32,508 bases of DNA from Candidatus Margulisiibacteriota bacterium (GCA_041650635.1 JBAZKV010000019.1:1-32508), one strand, 5' to 3'. Counted from the first letter of the stretch, positions 15,168 through 23,070 are shown. The notes: generated from the sequence alone by a model not told the origin. Program-made: numbers and translations.

Positions 15168-15854
15168 CTACTCTTTTTCCGAGAATTTGTAGCCTACCCC
15201 GTGCAGAGTGATTATATACTTGCCGGCTTTCTTGAGCTTTTCCCTGAGCCGCCTTATGTGCACATCAACCGTTCTTGTCTCTATTTCCGTGTCTATGTCC
15301 CAGACATTATCAAGCAGCTGGTTGCGGGTAAAAACTCTTTCCTTATTCTTTGCAAGATAGGCAAGAAGATCAAACTCTTTCGCCGTCAACTCCACGCTTT
15401 TCCCTGATGTCTTGACAACATGGGCATCAATATTGATCTCAAGATCGGGAAATCTAAAAATCTTTTCTTCGCACATCTCTTTGTTAACAGTCCTTTTTAT
15501 GCCCGTCTTGATCCTGGCCATTAATTCTTTCATGCCGAACGGCTTGGTCACATAATCATCAGCGCCAAGTTCCAGCCCCACCACCTTGTCGGTCTCCTCG
15601 CCTTTTGCCGTTAGCATTATGACGGGTATGCGGGAGGTGCCCTCGTTGCGTTTGATAAGGTTAAAGACCTCTATGCCGTCAATGCCAGGCAGCATTAGGT
15701 CCAGCAGTATCAGGTCGGGCAGATTTTCCTTTGCGCTGATGAACCCGCTCTCGCCGTCGTGCGCCAGCAGGCAGCCAAAACCTTCTTTTTTGAGGTTGTA
15801 GCCGATCGTCTCGGCAAGGTCCTTTTCATCGTCAATTATGAGGACTGTTTTCAT
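15168..15854 (-). CDS. phoB: Phosphate-regulon response regulator PhoB/PhoP (OmpR family)
   Basis: This 228-residue regulator has a receiver domain (acidic pair Asp8-Asp9 in IIDDEKD, phospho-acceptor Asp52 in LLDLMLPGIDG, switch Thr in VIMLTAKGEE, Lys in YVTKPFGMKEL) and a C-terminal winged helix (VELTAKEFDLLAYLAKN, RTVDVHIRRLREKLKK, TLHGVGYKF). It should bind the TTAACA-type repeats at 11842-11880 and 13348-13386. I placed the start at MKTVLIIDDE; the longer frame to 15905 adds 17 residues inside phoU that no family member has. The start overlaps phoU by 23 bp, so kinase, regulator and PhoU are co-translated. Confidence 0.95.
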   Translation of the reverse strand: MKTVLIIDDEKDLAETIGYNLKKEGFGCLLAHDGESGFISAKENLPDLILLDLMLPGIDGIEVFNLIKRNEGTSRIPVIMLTAKGEETDKVVGLELGADDYVTKPFGMKELMARIKTGIKRTVNKEMCEEKIFRFPDLEINIDAHVVKTSGKSVELTAKEFDLLAYLAKNKERVFTRNQLLDNVWDIDTEIETRTVDVHIRRLREKLKKAGKYIITLHGVGYKFSEKE

Positions 15855-16515
15855 TTTGGATGGGCAGATGCTTGACCACCTTTGCTTCCACCATATAGAC
15901 CACATCTTCGGCGATGTTCATCGCGTGGTCGCAGATGCGCTCGAGGAACCTGGCTATCAAAAGCAGAGGGATGGCTTTTGGCACTGTCTGGGGATCCCTC
16001 ATCATTATCTGGGTAAGTTCATCCGTTATAAGGTCCCTTAATTTGTCCGCCTCGGTCTCCATAGCGTGTATCTTAAGGCTCCTTGTGCTGTCCTTTTTTA
16101 CAAAAGTATCTATGCTTTCTTTTATCATGTTCTTGGCTATATCAGCCAATTTGGGAGTGTCTATCAGCGGCTTTAAAAGCGGCCACTTTAACATCTCAAT
16201 GTTCTTCTGCGAGATGTCAACAGAAAGGTCCCCTATCCGTTCCAGGTCGGTGGCAATGCTCATGGCTGTTGTTATGAACCGCAGATCGGCCGCCATCGGC
16301 TGGCGGGTAGCTATCAGCGTAATTGCCCTGTCCTGGATCTCGAGTTCCAGGCTATCTATTCCGGAGTCGCCTTCTATCACCGCCCTTGCCAGTTTTTCGT
16401 CCCTGTTCTTTAGGGCTTCCACGCTCCTGTAGATAGAGTCCTGCGCGGTCTGCCCCATTTTTAGGATAAGATCGTTAAGCTCGGACAGTTCGCTGTCAAA
16501 GGTCCTTTCTATCAT
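15832..16515 (-). CDS. phoU: PhoU-family phosphate signalling protein (first copy, regulatory operon)
   Basis: This 227-residue protein has two PhoU three-helix repeats with the metal-binding acidic motifs RFITTAMSIATDLERIGDLSVD and ARFLERICDHAMNIAEDVVYM. It follows pstB with a 1-bp overlap (TGATG) and runs 23 bp into phoB. Sitting between the heterodimeric transporter and phoB-phoR, it is the more likely of the two PhoU copies to transmit transporter state to PhoR. The two copies are clearly recent paralogues, or their operons were duplicated as a block. Confidence 0.95.
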   Translation of the reverse strand: MIERTFDSELSELNDLILKMGQTAQDSIYRSVEALKNRDEKLARAVIEGDSGIDSLELEIQDRAITLIATRQPMAADLRFITTAMSIATDLERIGDLSVDISQKNIEMLKWPLLKPLIDTPKLADIAKNMIKESIDTFVKKDSTRSLKIHAMETEADKLRDLITDELTQIMMRDPQTVPKAIPLLLIARFLERICDHAMNIAEDVVYMVEAKVVKHLPIQNENSPHN

Positions 16516-17270
16516 CAGCCGTACCTCCCTGTTATGTATTCCTCCGTCCTTTTGTCTAAAGGAGCGGTGAACAAGCGTTTTGTGTCCCCAAATTCTATCA
16601 TTTCACCGAGTAAAAAGAAACCTGTCTCGTCCGACACCCTGGCCGCCTGCTGCATATTGTGCGTCACTATAACGATGGAAAAGTCCTTTTTAAGCACCTG
16701 CATCAGTTCTTCGATCTTTTGTATCGATATTGGATCTAGCGTAGAGCAGGGCTCGTCCATCAAAAGGACCTCCGGACGCACGGCAACCAGCCTGGCTATG
16801 CAAAGCCTCTGCTGCTGCTCCAGGGTCATAGAAAGAGCATTTTTTGACAGTTTATCTTTAAAGTCGTCCCACAGGAGCACTTTTTTGAGGCTTTCTTCCA
16901 CTATTGAAGAAAGCTCTGTTCCTTTTGCCAGCCGGTGAACCCTGGGGCCAAAGGCTATGTTCTCAAAAATGGAAAGGGGGAAGGGGTTCGGCCTTTGGAA
17001 TACCATCCCGACCTTTTTGCGCAGATCGACCAGATCGGCGCTGCCGTTGATTATTTCCTGGCCGTCAAAACGGATGCTGCCTGTTGCCCTGGAGCCGTCT
17101 ATCAAGTCGTTCATCCTGTTAAGGCACCTGAGAAAGGTCGACTTGCCGCAGCCGGAAGGACCGATAAGCGCCGTTATGCTGTGCTTTTCTATCTCAAGGT
17201 CCACATCTATAAGGGCGCGGAACTTGCCGTAGTAAAAATTCAGCTTTTTGACGGTGATTATTTTTTCCAT
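16515..17270 (-). CDS. pstB: PstB-family ATPase with degenerate ABC signature (partner A of a predicted heterodimer)
   Basis: This 251-residue Pst ATPase keeps a consensus Walker A (GPSGCGKST, 37-45), Q-loop Gln92 (GMVFQRPNPFP), Walker B with catalytic Glu173 (VLLMDEP) and H-loop His204 (VTHNMQQ). The ABC signature that should read LSGGQ is MTLEQ at 148-152. The signature acts in trans on the partner's nucleotide, so this subunit can bind and hydrolyse ATP but cannot complete its partner's site. The adjacent gene has the mirror-image defects. It abuts that gene with no gap and overlaps phoU by 1 bp. The Pst assignment is firm; heterodimerisation is inference. Confidence 0.93.
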   Translation of the reverse strand: MEKIITVKKLNFYYGKFRALIDVDLEIEKHSITALIGPSGCGKSTFLRCLNRMNDLIDGSRATGSIRFDGQEIINGSADLVDLRKKVGMVFQRPNPFPLSIFENIAFGPRVHRLAKGTELSSIVEESLKKVLLWDDFKDKLSKNALSMTLEQQQRLCIARLVAVRPEVLLMDEPCSTLDPISIQKIEELMQVLKKDFSIVIVTHNMQQAARVSDETGFFLLGEMIEFGDTKRLFTAPLDKRTEEYITGRYG

Positions 17271-18023
17271 TTAGCCGAACTTCCCCGTTATATAGTCGTT
17301 GGTCCTCTTGTCGCCCGGTGCGGTAAAAAGTCTTGCGGTATCATCCAGCTCCACCAACTGCCCCATCAAAAAGAAGGCCGTCCTGTCAGATACCCTTGCG
17401 GCCTGCTTAACATTGTTGGTGACCAGTATCTGGGTGTATTTATTCTTTAATTCCCCCATTGCCTCTTCTACTTTTCCGGTAGAGATGGGGTCCAGTCCAG
17501 AGCAGGGCTCGTCATACAGGATCACTTCCGGCTCTACCGCCAGCGTTCTGGAAATGCACAGTCTCTGCTGCTGGCCGCCAGACAGATTTAGAGCGGGGCA
17601 ATCCAGCCTGTCTTTAACTTCTTCCCAGAGGTAGGAGGCTTTCAGGCTTTTTTCCACTATCTGCTCCAGTTTGGAACGGCCCTTAATTCCGTGGACCCTG
17701 GGTCCGTATGCCACATTGTCAAAAATGGACATGGGAAGCGACAAAGGAAGAGCAAACACCATGCCTATCTTTCTGCGCAGCGCCAGAAGCCTCAGGTCCC
17801 TGAAGATGTCCTTGTTGTCGAAAAGAACTTTCCCTTTTATGGATACTCCGTCGATCAGGTCTATCATTCTGTTGAACACTTTAAGCAGGGTCGTTTTCCC
17901 GCTCCTTGCCGGCCCTATTATCGAAAGTATCTCGTTCTCTTTAATCTCAAGGTTTATTTTGTCGAGGGCTTTTTCCTGCCCAAAACAGACGGTAAGGTCC
18001 TTGGTCCTCAGTTTTGCTACCAC
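17271..18023 (-). CDS. pstB: PstB-family ATPase lacking Q-loop Gln and H-loop His (partner B of a predicted heterodimer)
   Basis: This 250-residue Pst ATPase has an intact signature LSGGQQQR (147-154) and Walker B (VILYDEP). The Q-loop reads GMVFALPLSLP, so Ala91 replaces Gln. The H-loop reads VTNNVKQAAR, so Asn203 replaces the switch His. Walker A is an off-consensus GPARSGKTT that still fits GxxxxGK[ST]. Its own nucleotide site should be catalytically poor, while its signature can complete the partner's good site. The start is GTG at 18023, 7 bp inside the end of pstA, with weak AGAAAG upstream; no better start is seen. The next gene follows directly at its stop codon. Confidence 0.92.
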   Translation of the reverse strand: MVAKLRTKDLTVCFGQEKALDKINLEIKENEILSIIGPARSGKTTLLKVFNRMIDLIDGVSIKGKVLFDNKDIFRDLRLLALRRKIGMVFALPLSLPMSIFDNVAYGPRVHGIKGRSKLEQIVEKSLKASYLWEEVKDRLDCPALNLSGGQQQRLCISRTLAVEPEVILYDEPCSGLDPISTGKVEEAMGELKNKYTQILVTNNVKQAARVSDRTAFFLMGQLVELDDTARLFTAPGDKRTNDYITGKFG

Positions 18024-18871
18024 AGTTTTTTCTTTCTGAACTTGGCCCTGATAACAGCAGCCGCAATGTTCATGGCAAACACAAGCAGAATAAGCACAAG
18101 AATTGTGCCGTACTGCAGCCTCGGGCTCACATTTGGGACCTGGGTCGAGAGCACATAGATATGGTAAGGAAGGGCCATCACCTGGTCATAGACCGAGGTG
18201 GGAAGCCTTGGCAGATAAAAAGCGGCAACGGTAAAAAGTATGGGAGCGGTTTCGCCCGCCGCGCGGGAGAGCCCCAGTATGGTGCCGGTCAGTATGCCCG
18301 GGACAGCATTTGGCAGCACCACTAGCCAGATGGTCTGCCATCTTGAGGCGCCCAGGGAATAACTTACTTCCCTAAAGGACTTTGGGACCGCGTCCAGAGC
18401 TTCTTTGCTGGCAGTTATTATTACCGGCAGGGTCATTATGGACAGAGTAAGAGAGCCGGCCATTATTGAAGTACCCAGGTCAAGCAGCATTACGAACAGG
18501 GCCAGGCCAAAAAGTCCGTATACTATGGAGGGGACCCCCGCCAGGTTCACGATGGCAATATCTATCATCCTTGTGAACCAGTTCTCCTTTGCGTACTCCG
18601 ACAGATAAACAGCGGCAAGAATTCCCAGCGGTATCGAAAAGGCCGCCGTACCTAGAACAAGATAGACGGTCCCTACTATCGCCGGAAAGATGCCGCCCTC
18701 TCTCATTCCCGCCTTTGGCACGCTAAAGATGAATTCTGGAGTAAGTGCCTGCAGACCGTTATAGAGCATGAGCAAAAAGATGAAGACCACCGGCAGTATG
18801 ATAAGGAAGGTTGAAGCGCCCAGGAGAAAGAAAACGACTTTCTGCGTCTTTTTGGGGTCTGTCTTTATCAT
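18017..18871 (-). CDS. pstA: Phosphate ABC transporter permease PstA (regulatory operon)
   Basis: This 284-residue permease has about six helices. Family marks are MREGGIFPAIVGTVYL, IPLGILAAVYLSEYA, the coupling helix KEALDAVPKSFREVSYSLGA, and GLSRAAGETAPILFTVA. The gene order pstC-pstA and its 4-bp ATGA overlap with the preceding gene support the assignment. The sequence differs clearly from the distal PstA, so this is a divergent transporter and not a recent duplicate. It must dock two different ATPase subunits if the heterodimer model is right. Confidence 0.94.
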   Translation of the reverse strand: MIKTDPKKTQKVVFFLLGASTFLIILPVVFIFLLMLYNGLQALTPEFIFSVPKAGMREGGIFPAIVGTVYLVLGTAAFSIPLGILAAVYLSEYAKENWFTRMIDIAIVNLAGVPSIVYGLFGLALFVMLLDLGTSIMAGSLTLSIMTLPVIITASKEALDAVPKSFREVSYSLGASRWQTIWLVVLPNAVPGILTGTILGLSRAAGETAPILFTVAAFYLPRLPTSVYDQVMALPYHIYVLSTQVPNVSPRLQYGTILVLILLVFAMNIAAAVIRAKFRKKKLW

Positions 18872-19737
18872 GCTTTTTTCCTGTGCAGCATAGCGTAAGC
18901 CAGCATGTTGATGGCAAAAGTAATGACAAAGAGCACCAGCCCGATACCGAATAGCGCATAATAATGCATGCTGCCGTTTATTACCTCCCCCATTTCAGCC
19001 GCTATCGTGGCAGTTAGCGTCCTTACCGGCTGCAAAAGGCTGTGCGGCATTAACGCCGCGTTACCGGTTATCATAAGCACTGCCATGGTTTCGCCTATGA
19101 CCCTGCCGATACCCAGCATAACGGCTGCAAGTATCCCGGAAGAAGCCGCGGGAAGTATCACCCTGCGGATGGTCTGCAGATGGGTCGCCCCCAGGGCCAG
19201 AGCCCCTTCTTTGTAGCTTCTTGGCACCGAGGTTATTGCGTCCTCTATTATAGAAACGATGGTCGGAAGGGCCATAAAGGCAAGCATTATGGAGCCGGCC
19301 AGCGCTGTCAGCCCGCTGGGGACATTAAACATTGTCCTTATCAGCGGGGCAAGCACCACTATACCTATAAAGCCGAGCACTATGCTCGGAATTGCCGCCA
19401 ACAGTTCTATTCCGGTCTTGAGAATATCCCTCAAAAAAACCGGCGCCACCTCTGAAATGTATATGGCGGCGGCAAGCCCCAGCGGTACAGCTATAAGAAT
19501 GGCCCCAAAGGTGACAAAAATGGAGCCCATTATCAGAGGAAGAAGGCCGAATTGAGGGGGCTCCGATATAGGGTACCAGTTGGTACCTGTTATGGTGCCC
19601 AAAAGATCGCTTCCGACAAAAAAGTTATAACTCTCTTTGAACAGAAATACAAAGATCAGCCCCACCATTATTATGGTGGCGGCTCCCGATAAGAGGATGG
19701 CCCCTTCTATGAGCCTTTCCAGAAGATTCTTTGTCAT
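18868..19737 (-). CDS. pstC: Phosphate ABC transporter permease PstC (regulatory operon)
   Basis: This 289-residue permease has an N-terminal helix, the periplasmic PISEPPQFGLLPLIMGSIF segment, VPLGLAAAIYISE, the coupling motif IEDAITSVPRSYKEGALALGA and IGRVIGETMAVLMITGN, all typical of PstC. It begins 4 bp inside the end of pstS and ends in an ATGA overlap with pstA. The pstS-C-A-B order is conserved, with the ATPase step duplicated. Confidence 0.95.
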   Translation of the reverse strand: MTKNLLERLIEGAILLSGAATIIMVGLIFVFLFKESYNFFVGSDLLGTITGTNWYPISEPPQFGLLPLIMGSIFVTFGAILIAVPLGLAAAIYISEVAPVFLRDILKTGIELLAAIPSIVLGFIGIVVLAPLIRTMFNVPSGLTALAGSIMLAFMALPTIVSIIEDAITSVPRSYKEGALALGATHLQTIRRVILPAASSGILAAVMLGIGRVIGETMAVLMITGNAALMPHSLLQPVRTLTATIAAEMGEVINGSMHYYALFGIGLVLFVITFAINMLAYAMLHRKKA

Positions 19738-20615
19738 CTTCCCTTCACCTTTAAAGGCACAAAGCCCATGTCCTTAACTATTGCCTGCCCTTGCTTTGTA
19801 AAAACATAATCTATGAAACCTTTTATCACCCCTGCAGGGGCTCTGTTCGTATAAAAAAAGAGCGGCCTGGCTATCGGGTATTGTCCGTTGGCGCAGGTGA
19901 TCTCGTCAGGGAAAACATAGGAGGCACCCTCTTTTTTGGCAACAGAAAGGACCTTGGTCCTGTCGGTTATATAGCCCAGGCCTATATAGCCGACAGCTTC
20001 CGGGTTTGAAGCCACTTCTTCAACTATCGCCTGGGTCGAAGGCAGCATAAGCACTTCCCTGGCAAACTCATTGGGGTTCTTCTTGCTGCCCAGCTTTACT
20101 ATCTCTTCAAGAAAAAAGACATGCGTCCCGGAGTTCCTGTCCCTGGAAAGCGCAACGATCTCCTTATCAGGCCCCCCGAGTTCTTTCCAGTTAGTGGTCT
20201 TTCCGTTAAAGACATCCGAGAGCTGTTTTACTGTCAGTTTGCTTATCGGGTTCTTATGGGAAGTCACCACCGCTACTCCGTCGCTTCCCACCTGGATCTC
20301 GTTGGGAAATACTCCGGCCTTGACCGCAAGTTCTATCTCATGTTTGGTCATGTCCCTGGAAGAAAGGGCGATATCGGCATTGTTGTTTATCAGCGCGGCT
20401 ATCCCAACACCCGAGCCGCCTCCGGTGACCGCAATAGGGATCTGCTTGCCTTGCATATAGTCTTCGGCAAGCGCCTGCGCAAGGTTGACCATAGTATCGG
20501 AACCTTTGATCTGGACTATCTTATTGCGCGCGCAGGAAGAAAAGATGAGACAGGCAAACACAAAAAAAAAGAGGAACAGGGGAACTTTCGGGAAAGATTG
20601 TTTGAATGCTTTCAT
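19734..20615 (-). CDS. pstS: Phosphate-binding lipoprotein PstS (regulatory operon)
   Basis: This 293-residue PstS-family receptor has a lipoprotein signal (hydrophobic FLFFFVFACLIFSSC, lipidation Cys28). The mature domain opens IKGSDTMVNLAQALAE and continues with VTGGGSGVGIAALINN, ADIALSSRDM, the phosphate-binding RDRNSGTHVFF and VGYIGLGYI. This is the shorter PstS subtype found in many Gram-positives and environmental bacteria. A TATAAT box (20631-20636 on the minus strand) lies 15 nt upstream of the ATG, but there is no Pho-box array, so basal expression is likely. It leads the operon that contains phoB-phoR. Confidence 0.94.
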   Translation of the reverse strand: MKAFKQSFPKVPLFLFFFVFACLIFSSCARNKIVQIKGSDTMVNLAQALAEDYMQGKQIPIAVTGGGSGVGIAALINNNADIALSSRDMTKHEIELAVKAGVFPNEIQVGSDGVAVVTSHKNPISKLTVKQLSDVFNGKTTNWKELGGPDKEIVALSRDRNSGTHVFFLEEIVKLGSKKNPNEFAREVLMLPSTQAIVEEVASNPEAVGYIGLGYITDRTKVLSVAKKEGASYVFPDEITCANGQYPIARPLFFYTNRAPAGVIKGFIDYVFTKQGQAIVKDMGFVPLKVKGR

Positions 20616-20663
20616 TTGACGACCAAGGATATTATAACACCAAAATTTGGTAAAATATGGGTA
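20616..20663. promoter_or_regulatory. Divergent promoter region between pstS and the solute-binding-protein gene
   Basis: This 48-bp AT-rich gap serves two divergent genes. On the minus strand TATAAT (20631-20636) lies 15 nt from the pstS ATG. On the plus strand TAAAAT (20651-20656) lies 7 nt from the ATG at 20664. Between them is ACCAAAATTTGGT (20639-20651), a 6+1+6 inverted repeat that could be an operator. Neither -35 box is convincing, and no TTAACA array is present. Confidence 0.45.
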
Positions 20664-21398
20664 ATGAAAAGAATTCTAAACGGCTTTATAGCGGTCCTCC
20701 TTATCGGTTTGTGCGCCCCTGCCATGGCAGCAGAATACGACGGCTTGTGGTTCATGGGCTTTAACCTCAACAAAGATGTTTTTGGAAATGATACGGGAAA
20801 ACTGGTGCGGCAGGCCGTAAATTATGCCGTTGACAGAAATTACATCTCTTCGCAGATCATCGGAGACGGCAACACTCCTACCACCGTGCTGCCTCCCGGT
20901 ATGGATGGACAGGACGGCTCAATAAAAGGCTATATCTATGACCGTACAAAGGCAAAAGCGCTAATGAAAAAGGCCGGTTATTCAATGAAAGATAAAAGGC
21001 TTAAAGGTCTCGTCCTTCTTCATACGGACGGGGACAAGACAGTAAAGATCGCCGAAGCGATAAAGGGCTACCTTTCCTCTATCGGCATCGGCATAAAACT
21101 CAAGCAGATGGACTACGAGGACCAGCAGGCCTGGGACAGAGCCCTTTCTTCAGGAAAACACCATCTGTTCCTTATGGGCTACAAGGCCCCTGACGAATTT
21201 GACGGACCACAAAAGGGTTTTCGCAGCGCCTCAGGGTTCCTGAATGACCTTTTTCATTCAAAGGGGAGCGCAAATTTTTTCTTTTTGAGGGATGAGGGGC
21301 TTGACAGCCTCATAGACGGGGACAGGCCAAAAGAAGCCTCGCTGAGGTTGCAGGAAGACCCTGCAACTGTTAATCTTTTCTATATAACGGTATTATGA
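20664..21398 (+). CDS. Half-length family-5 extracytoplasmic solute-binding protein
   Basis: This 244-residue protein has a signal peptide (MKRILNGFIAVLLIGLCAPAMA, cleaved before AEYDG). The mature part matches only the C-terminal half of the oligopeptide/dipeptide-binding (DppA/OppA, SBP_bac_5) family: GKLVRQAVNYAVDRNYI, TVLPPGMDGQD, YDRTKAKALMKKAGY, and a lobe with SSIGIGIKLKQMDYEDQQAW. A full-length family member has over 500 residues. The signal peptide is joined cleanly to the half domain, so this looks like a stable short protein and not a fresh pseudogene. No ABC permease partner is nearby. It overlaps the YqeG gene as ATGA. The function is unknown. Confidence 0.75.
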   Translation: MKRILNGFIAVLLIGLCAPAMAAEYDGLWFMGFNLNKDVFGNDTGKLVRQAVNYAVDRNYISSQIIGDGNTPTTVLPPGMDGQDGSIKGYIYDRTKAKALMKKAGYSMKDKRLKGLVLLHTDGDKTVKIAEAIKGYLSSIGIGIKLKQMDYEDQQAWDRALSSGKHHLFLMGYKAPDEFDGPQKGFRSASGFLNDLFHSKGSANFFFLRDEGLDSLIDGDRPKEASLRLQEDPATVNLFYITVL

Positions 21399-21901
21399 AA
21401 AACCATCTGGTCCCAAGCAGCTATGTTAACAGCGTCTATGATATAGACCTGGATTCTTTAAAAAGTAAGGGCATCTGTGTTCTTCTCATAGACCTCGACG
21501 ATACGCTTTTGCCAAGGAGCGAATCCAGGATACCCCTTAAGACATACAGCTGGATAGAAAAGGCAAAGGAGCTTGGATTTGAAGCATATCTTGCTTCTAA
21601 CGGCACCAGGGTGGAGCGGCTCAACAAGATAGCGTCCGACCTGGGTATCGAGGGCCTGGCACTTGCCTTTAAGCCTTTCCCGTTCGCCTTTAAAAAACTG
21701 CTGTCAAAAGCGGGAGTTACCGCATCCAAAGCGGCCGTTATAGGCGACCAGTTGATGACGGATATCCTTGGAGGGAACCTTTTCGGAGCCTACACCATCC
21801 TGGTAAATCCGCTGTCGCCGGAGAGATCGCTGGTCAGGATCCCCTACAGGCTGTTCGAAAGTTTTGTGGCTGGGGTGTTAAAGATCAAGGTCGAGAACTA
21901 A
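21395..21901 (+). CDS. YqeG-family HAD phosphatase
   Basis: This 168-residue HAD-superfamily IIIA phosphatase of the YqeG type has LVPSSYVNSVYDIDLDSL at the start, the nucleophile motif LLIDLDDTLLPR (two aspartates two residues apart), motif II LASNGT, and motif III/IV VIGDQLMTDILGGNLFGAYT. The family is cytosolic; phosphatidylglycerophosphate phosphatase activity is known for some relatives, but the substrate here is not fixed by sequence. The start overlaps the preceding gene (ATGA), and the stop overlaps the convergent ruvA by 4 bp with no terminator between them. Confidence 0.9.
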   Translation: MKNHLVPSSYVNSVYDIDLDSLKSKGICVLLIDLDDTLLPRSESRIPLKTYSWIEKAKELGFEAYLASNGTRVERLNKIASDLGIEGLALAFKPFPFAFKKLLSKAGVTASKAAVIGDQLMTDILGGNLFGAYTILVNPLSPERSLVRIPYRLFESFVAGVLKIKVEN

Positions 21902-22500
21902 CTTATTGCCTTAAGCGCTTTCTTGATCGCTTCCTCTATCGAGGGTTTCTGAGAAAAATCTATACCGCAGCTCATTGCCGCTGTCCTGGCCTCTTTTGCT
22001 CCGTAGCCCAGAGCCATCAGGGCCGAAACAATGTCTTTTAAGAGCGGTTCTTCTGTCGATATCGAAAGCGGGGTCTGCCCGGATTCGGATTTATAGGCTT
22101 TTGCCAGTTTTTCCTTCAGTTCCACTATCAGTCTTTCAGCGGTCTTTTTACCGACCCCGCTCGCAGAGCTCAAAAGCGCCACATCCCCTTTTGTGATAGA
22201 AGCTATCAGCAGCCTAGTTTCAAAAGAGGAAAGCAGGCTCATTGCGGCTTTGGGACCGATCCCCGAAACCGAAATAAGATGCTTGAAGAGACTTTTTGTT
22301 TCTTTGTCCGGAAATCCGAACAAAGCGACAGCATCCTCTCTAACCGCAAAAAAAGTATCTATCCTGATCTTTTCTCCTTTTTTGGGCAGCGAGGCAGCCA
22401 TCGATAGAGGGATCATAATATCGTATCCGACCCCGTTAACGTCCACCGTGATCAGGTTGTTTTCCGAGGCTTCAAGCGTTCCGCAAATATGGCTCAGCAT
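21898..22500 (-). CDS. ruvA: Holliday junction branch-migration protein RuvA
   Basis: This 200-residue DNA-binding subunit of the RuvAB branch-migration complex has an OB-fold N-terminus (MLSHICGTLEASENNLITVDVNGVGYDI), the tandem helix-hairpin-helix motifs SVSGIGPKAAMSLL and SASGVGKKTAERLIVELKEKL that grip the junction, and a C-terminal RuvB-binding domain (DIVSALMALGYGAKEARTA). Length is normal. It overlaps ruvC by 7 bp. The ruvB gene is not in this window; the next gene downstream is convergent, so ruvB must be elsewhere. Confidence 0.97.
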   Translation of the reverse strand: MLSHICGTLEASENNLITVDVNGVGYDIMIPLSMAASLPKKGEKIRIDTFFAVREDAVALFGFPDKETKSLFKHLISVSGIGPKAAMSLLSSFETRLLIASITKGDVALLSSASGVGKKTAERLIVELKEKLAKAYKSESGQTPLSISTEEPLLKDIVSALMALGYGAKEARTAAMSCGIDFSQKPSIEEAIKKALKAIS

Positions 22501-22982
22501 GACAGGGCTCTCAGTTTCCTGGAATTCACATGGCAGATCGCTATAGCCAGAGCATCCGCCGCATCATCGGGCTTTGGAGTTTCCTTGCATTTAAGCAGCA
22601 TTTTCACCATGTACTGGATCTGTTTCTTATCGGCTTTGCCGTATCCGGTCAATGCCTGCTTTACCTGAAGCGGGGTGTATTCGGCAACAGAAACCCCCTG
22701 TTTTGCCGCCGTCAGCAGTATCACGCCTCGCGCCTCCCCCACTTTTATCGCCGTCTTTGCATTGGAGGTAAAAAACAGCTGTTCAACCGCCACGCTGTCC
22801 GGAGAAAACCTTGCTATCAGGTCGGAAAGTTGATCCGAGATCTCTGCCAGGCGTTCGTCCTGTCGTTTTTTTGAAGAGGTCCTGATGGCTCCGTACTCCA
22901 GCACTTCTATCCTGTTCTTTTCTTCTTTGATAAAGCCGTAGCCGGTGGTGGCGGTCCCGGGGTCAATTCCCATTACGATCAT
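22494..22982 (-). CDS. ruvC: Crossover junction endodeoxyribonuclease RuvC
   Basis: Resolves Holliday junctions by paired nicks. The 162 residues contain the four acidic catalytic positions: Asp in MGIDPGTATTGYG, Glu in SVAVEQLFF, and the C-terminal pair in KPDDAADALAIAICH. I start it at MIVMGIDPG (22982); the frame stays open further upstream, but a TTGGAA-17-TATAAT promoter ends 6 nt before this ATG, which excludes a longer protein. ruvC and ruvA form a two-gene operon with a 7-bp overlap. Confidence 0.95.
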   Translation of the reverse strand: MIVMGIDPGTATTGYGFIKEEKNRIEVLEYGAIRTSSKKRQDERLAEISDQLSDLIARFSPDSVAVEQLFFTSNAKTAIKVGEARGVILLTAAKQGVSVAEYTPLQVKQALTGYGKADKKQIQYMVKMLLKCKETPKPDDAADALAIAICHVNSRKLRALSC

Positions 22983-22988
22983 GGAAGG

Positions 22989-23017
22989 ATTATAACATTT
23001 GAGAAGAAATCTTCCAA
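22989..23017 (-). promoter_or_regulatory. Sigma-70-type promoter for ruvC-ruvA, predicted leaderless
   Basis: On the minus strand TTGGAA (23012-23017), a 17-bp spacer and a perfect TATAAT (22989-22994) end 6 nt before the ruvC ATG. There is no Shine-Dalgarno sequence. The transcript should start at or next to the ATG. Confidence 0.7.
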
Positions 23018-23070
23018 TAGAAAGGAGCTTAGAATGGGACTGCACCTGTTATTCTGATCGCTGCTTATCG

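Noticed and set aside
15855..15905. Longer N-terminus for the PhoB-like regulator
   Set aside because: The extra 17 residues lie wholly inside phoU, are Trp-rich and do not match the family, which starts at the MKTVLIIDDE-type strand.
20121..20663. Upstream extension of the solute-binding-protein gene as a 425-residue protein
   Set aside because: The extension is antisense to pstS and crosses the divergent promoter; the ATG at 20664 begins a perfect signal peptide.
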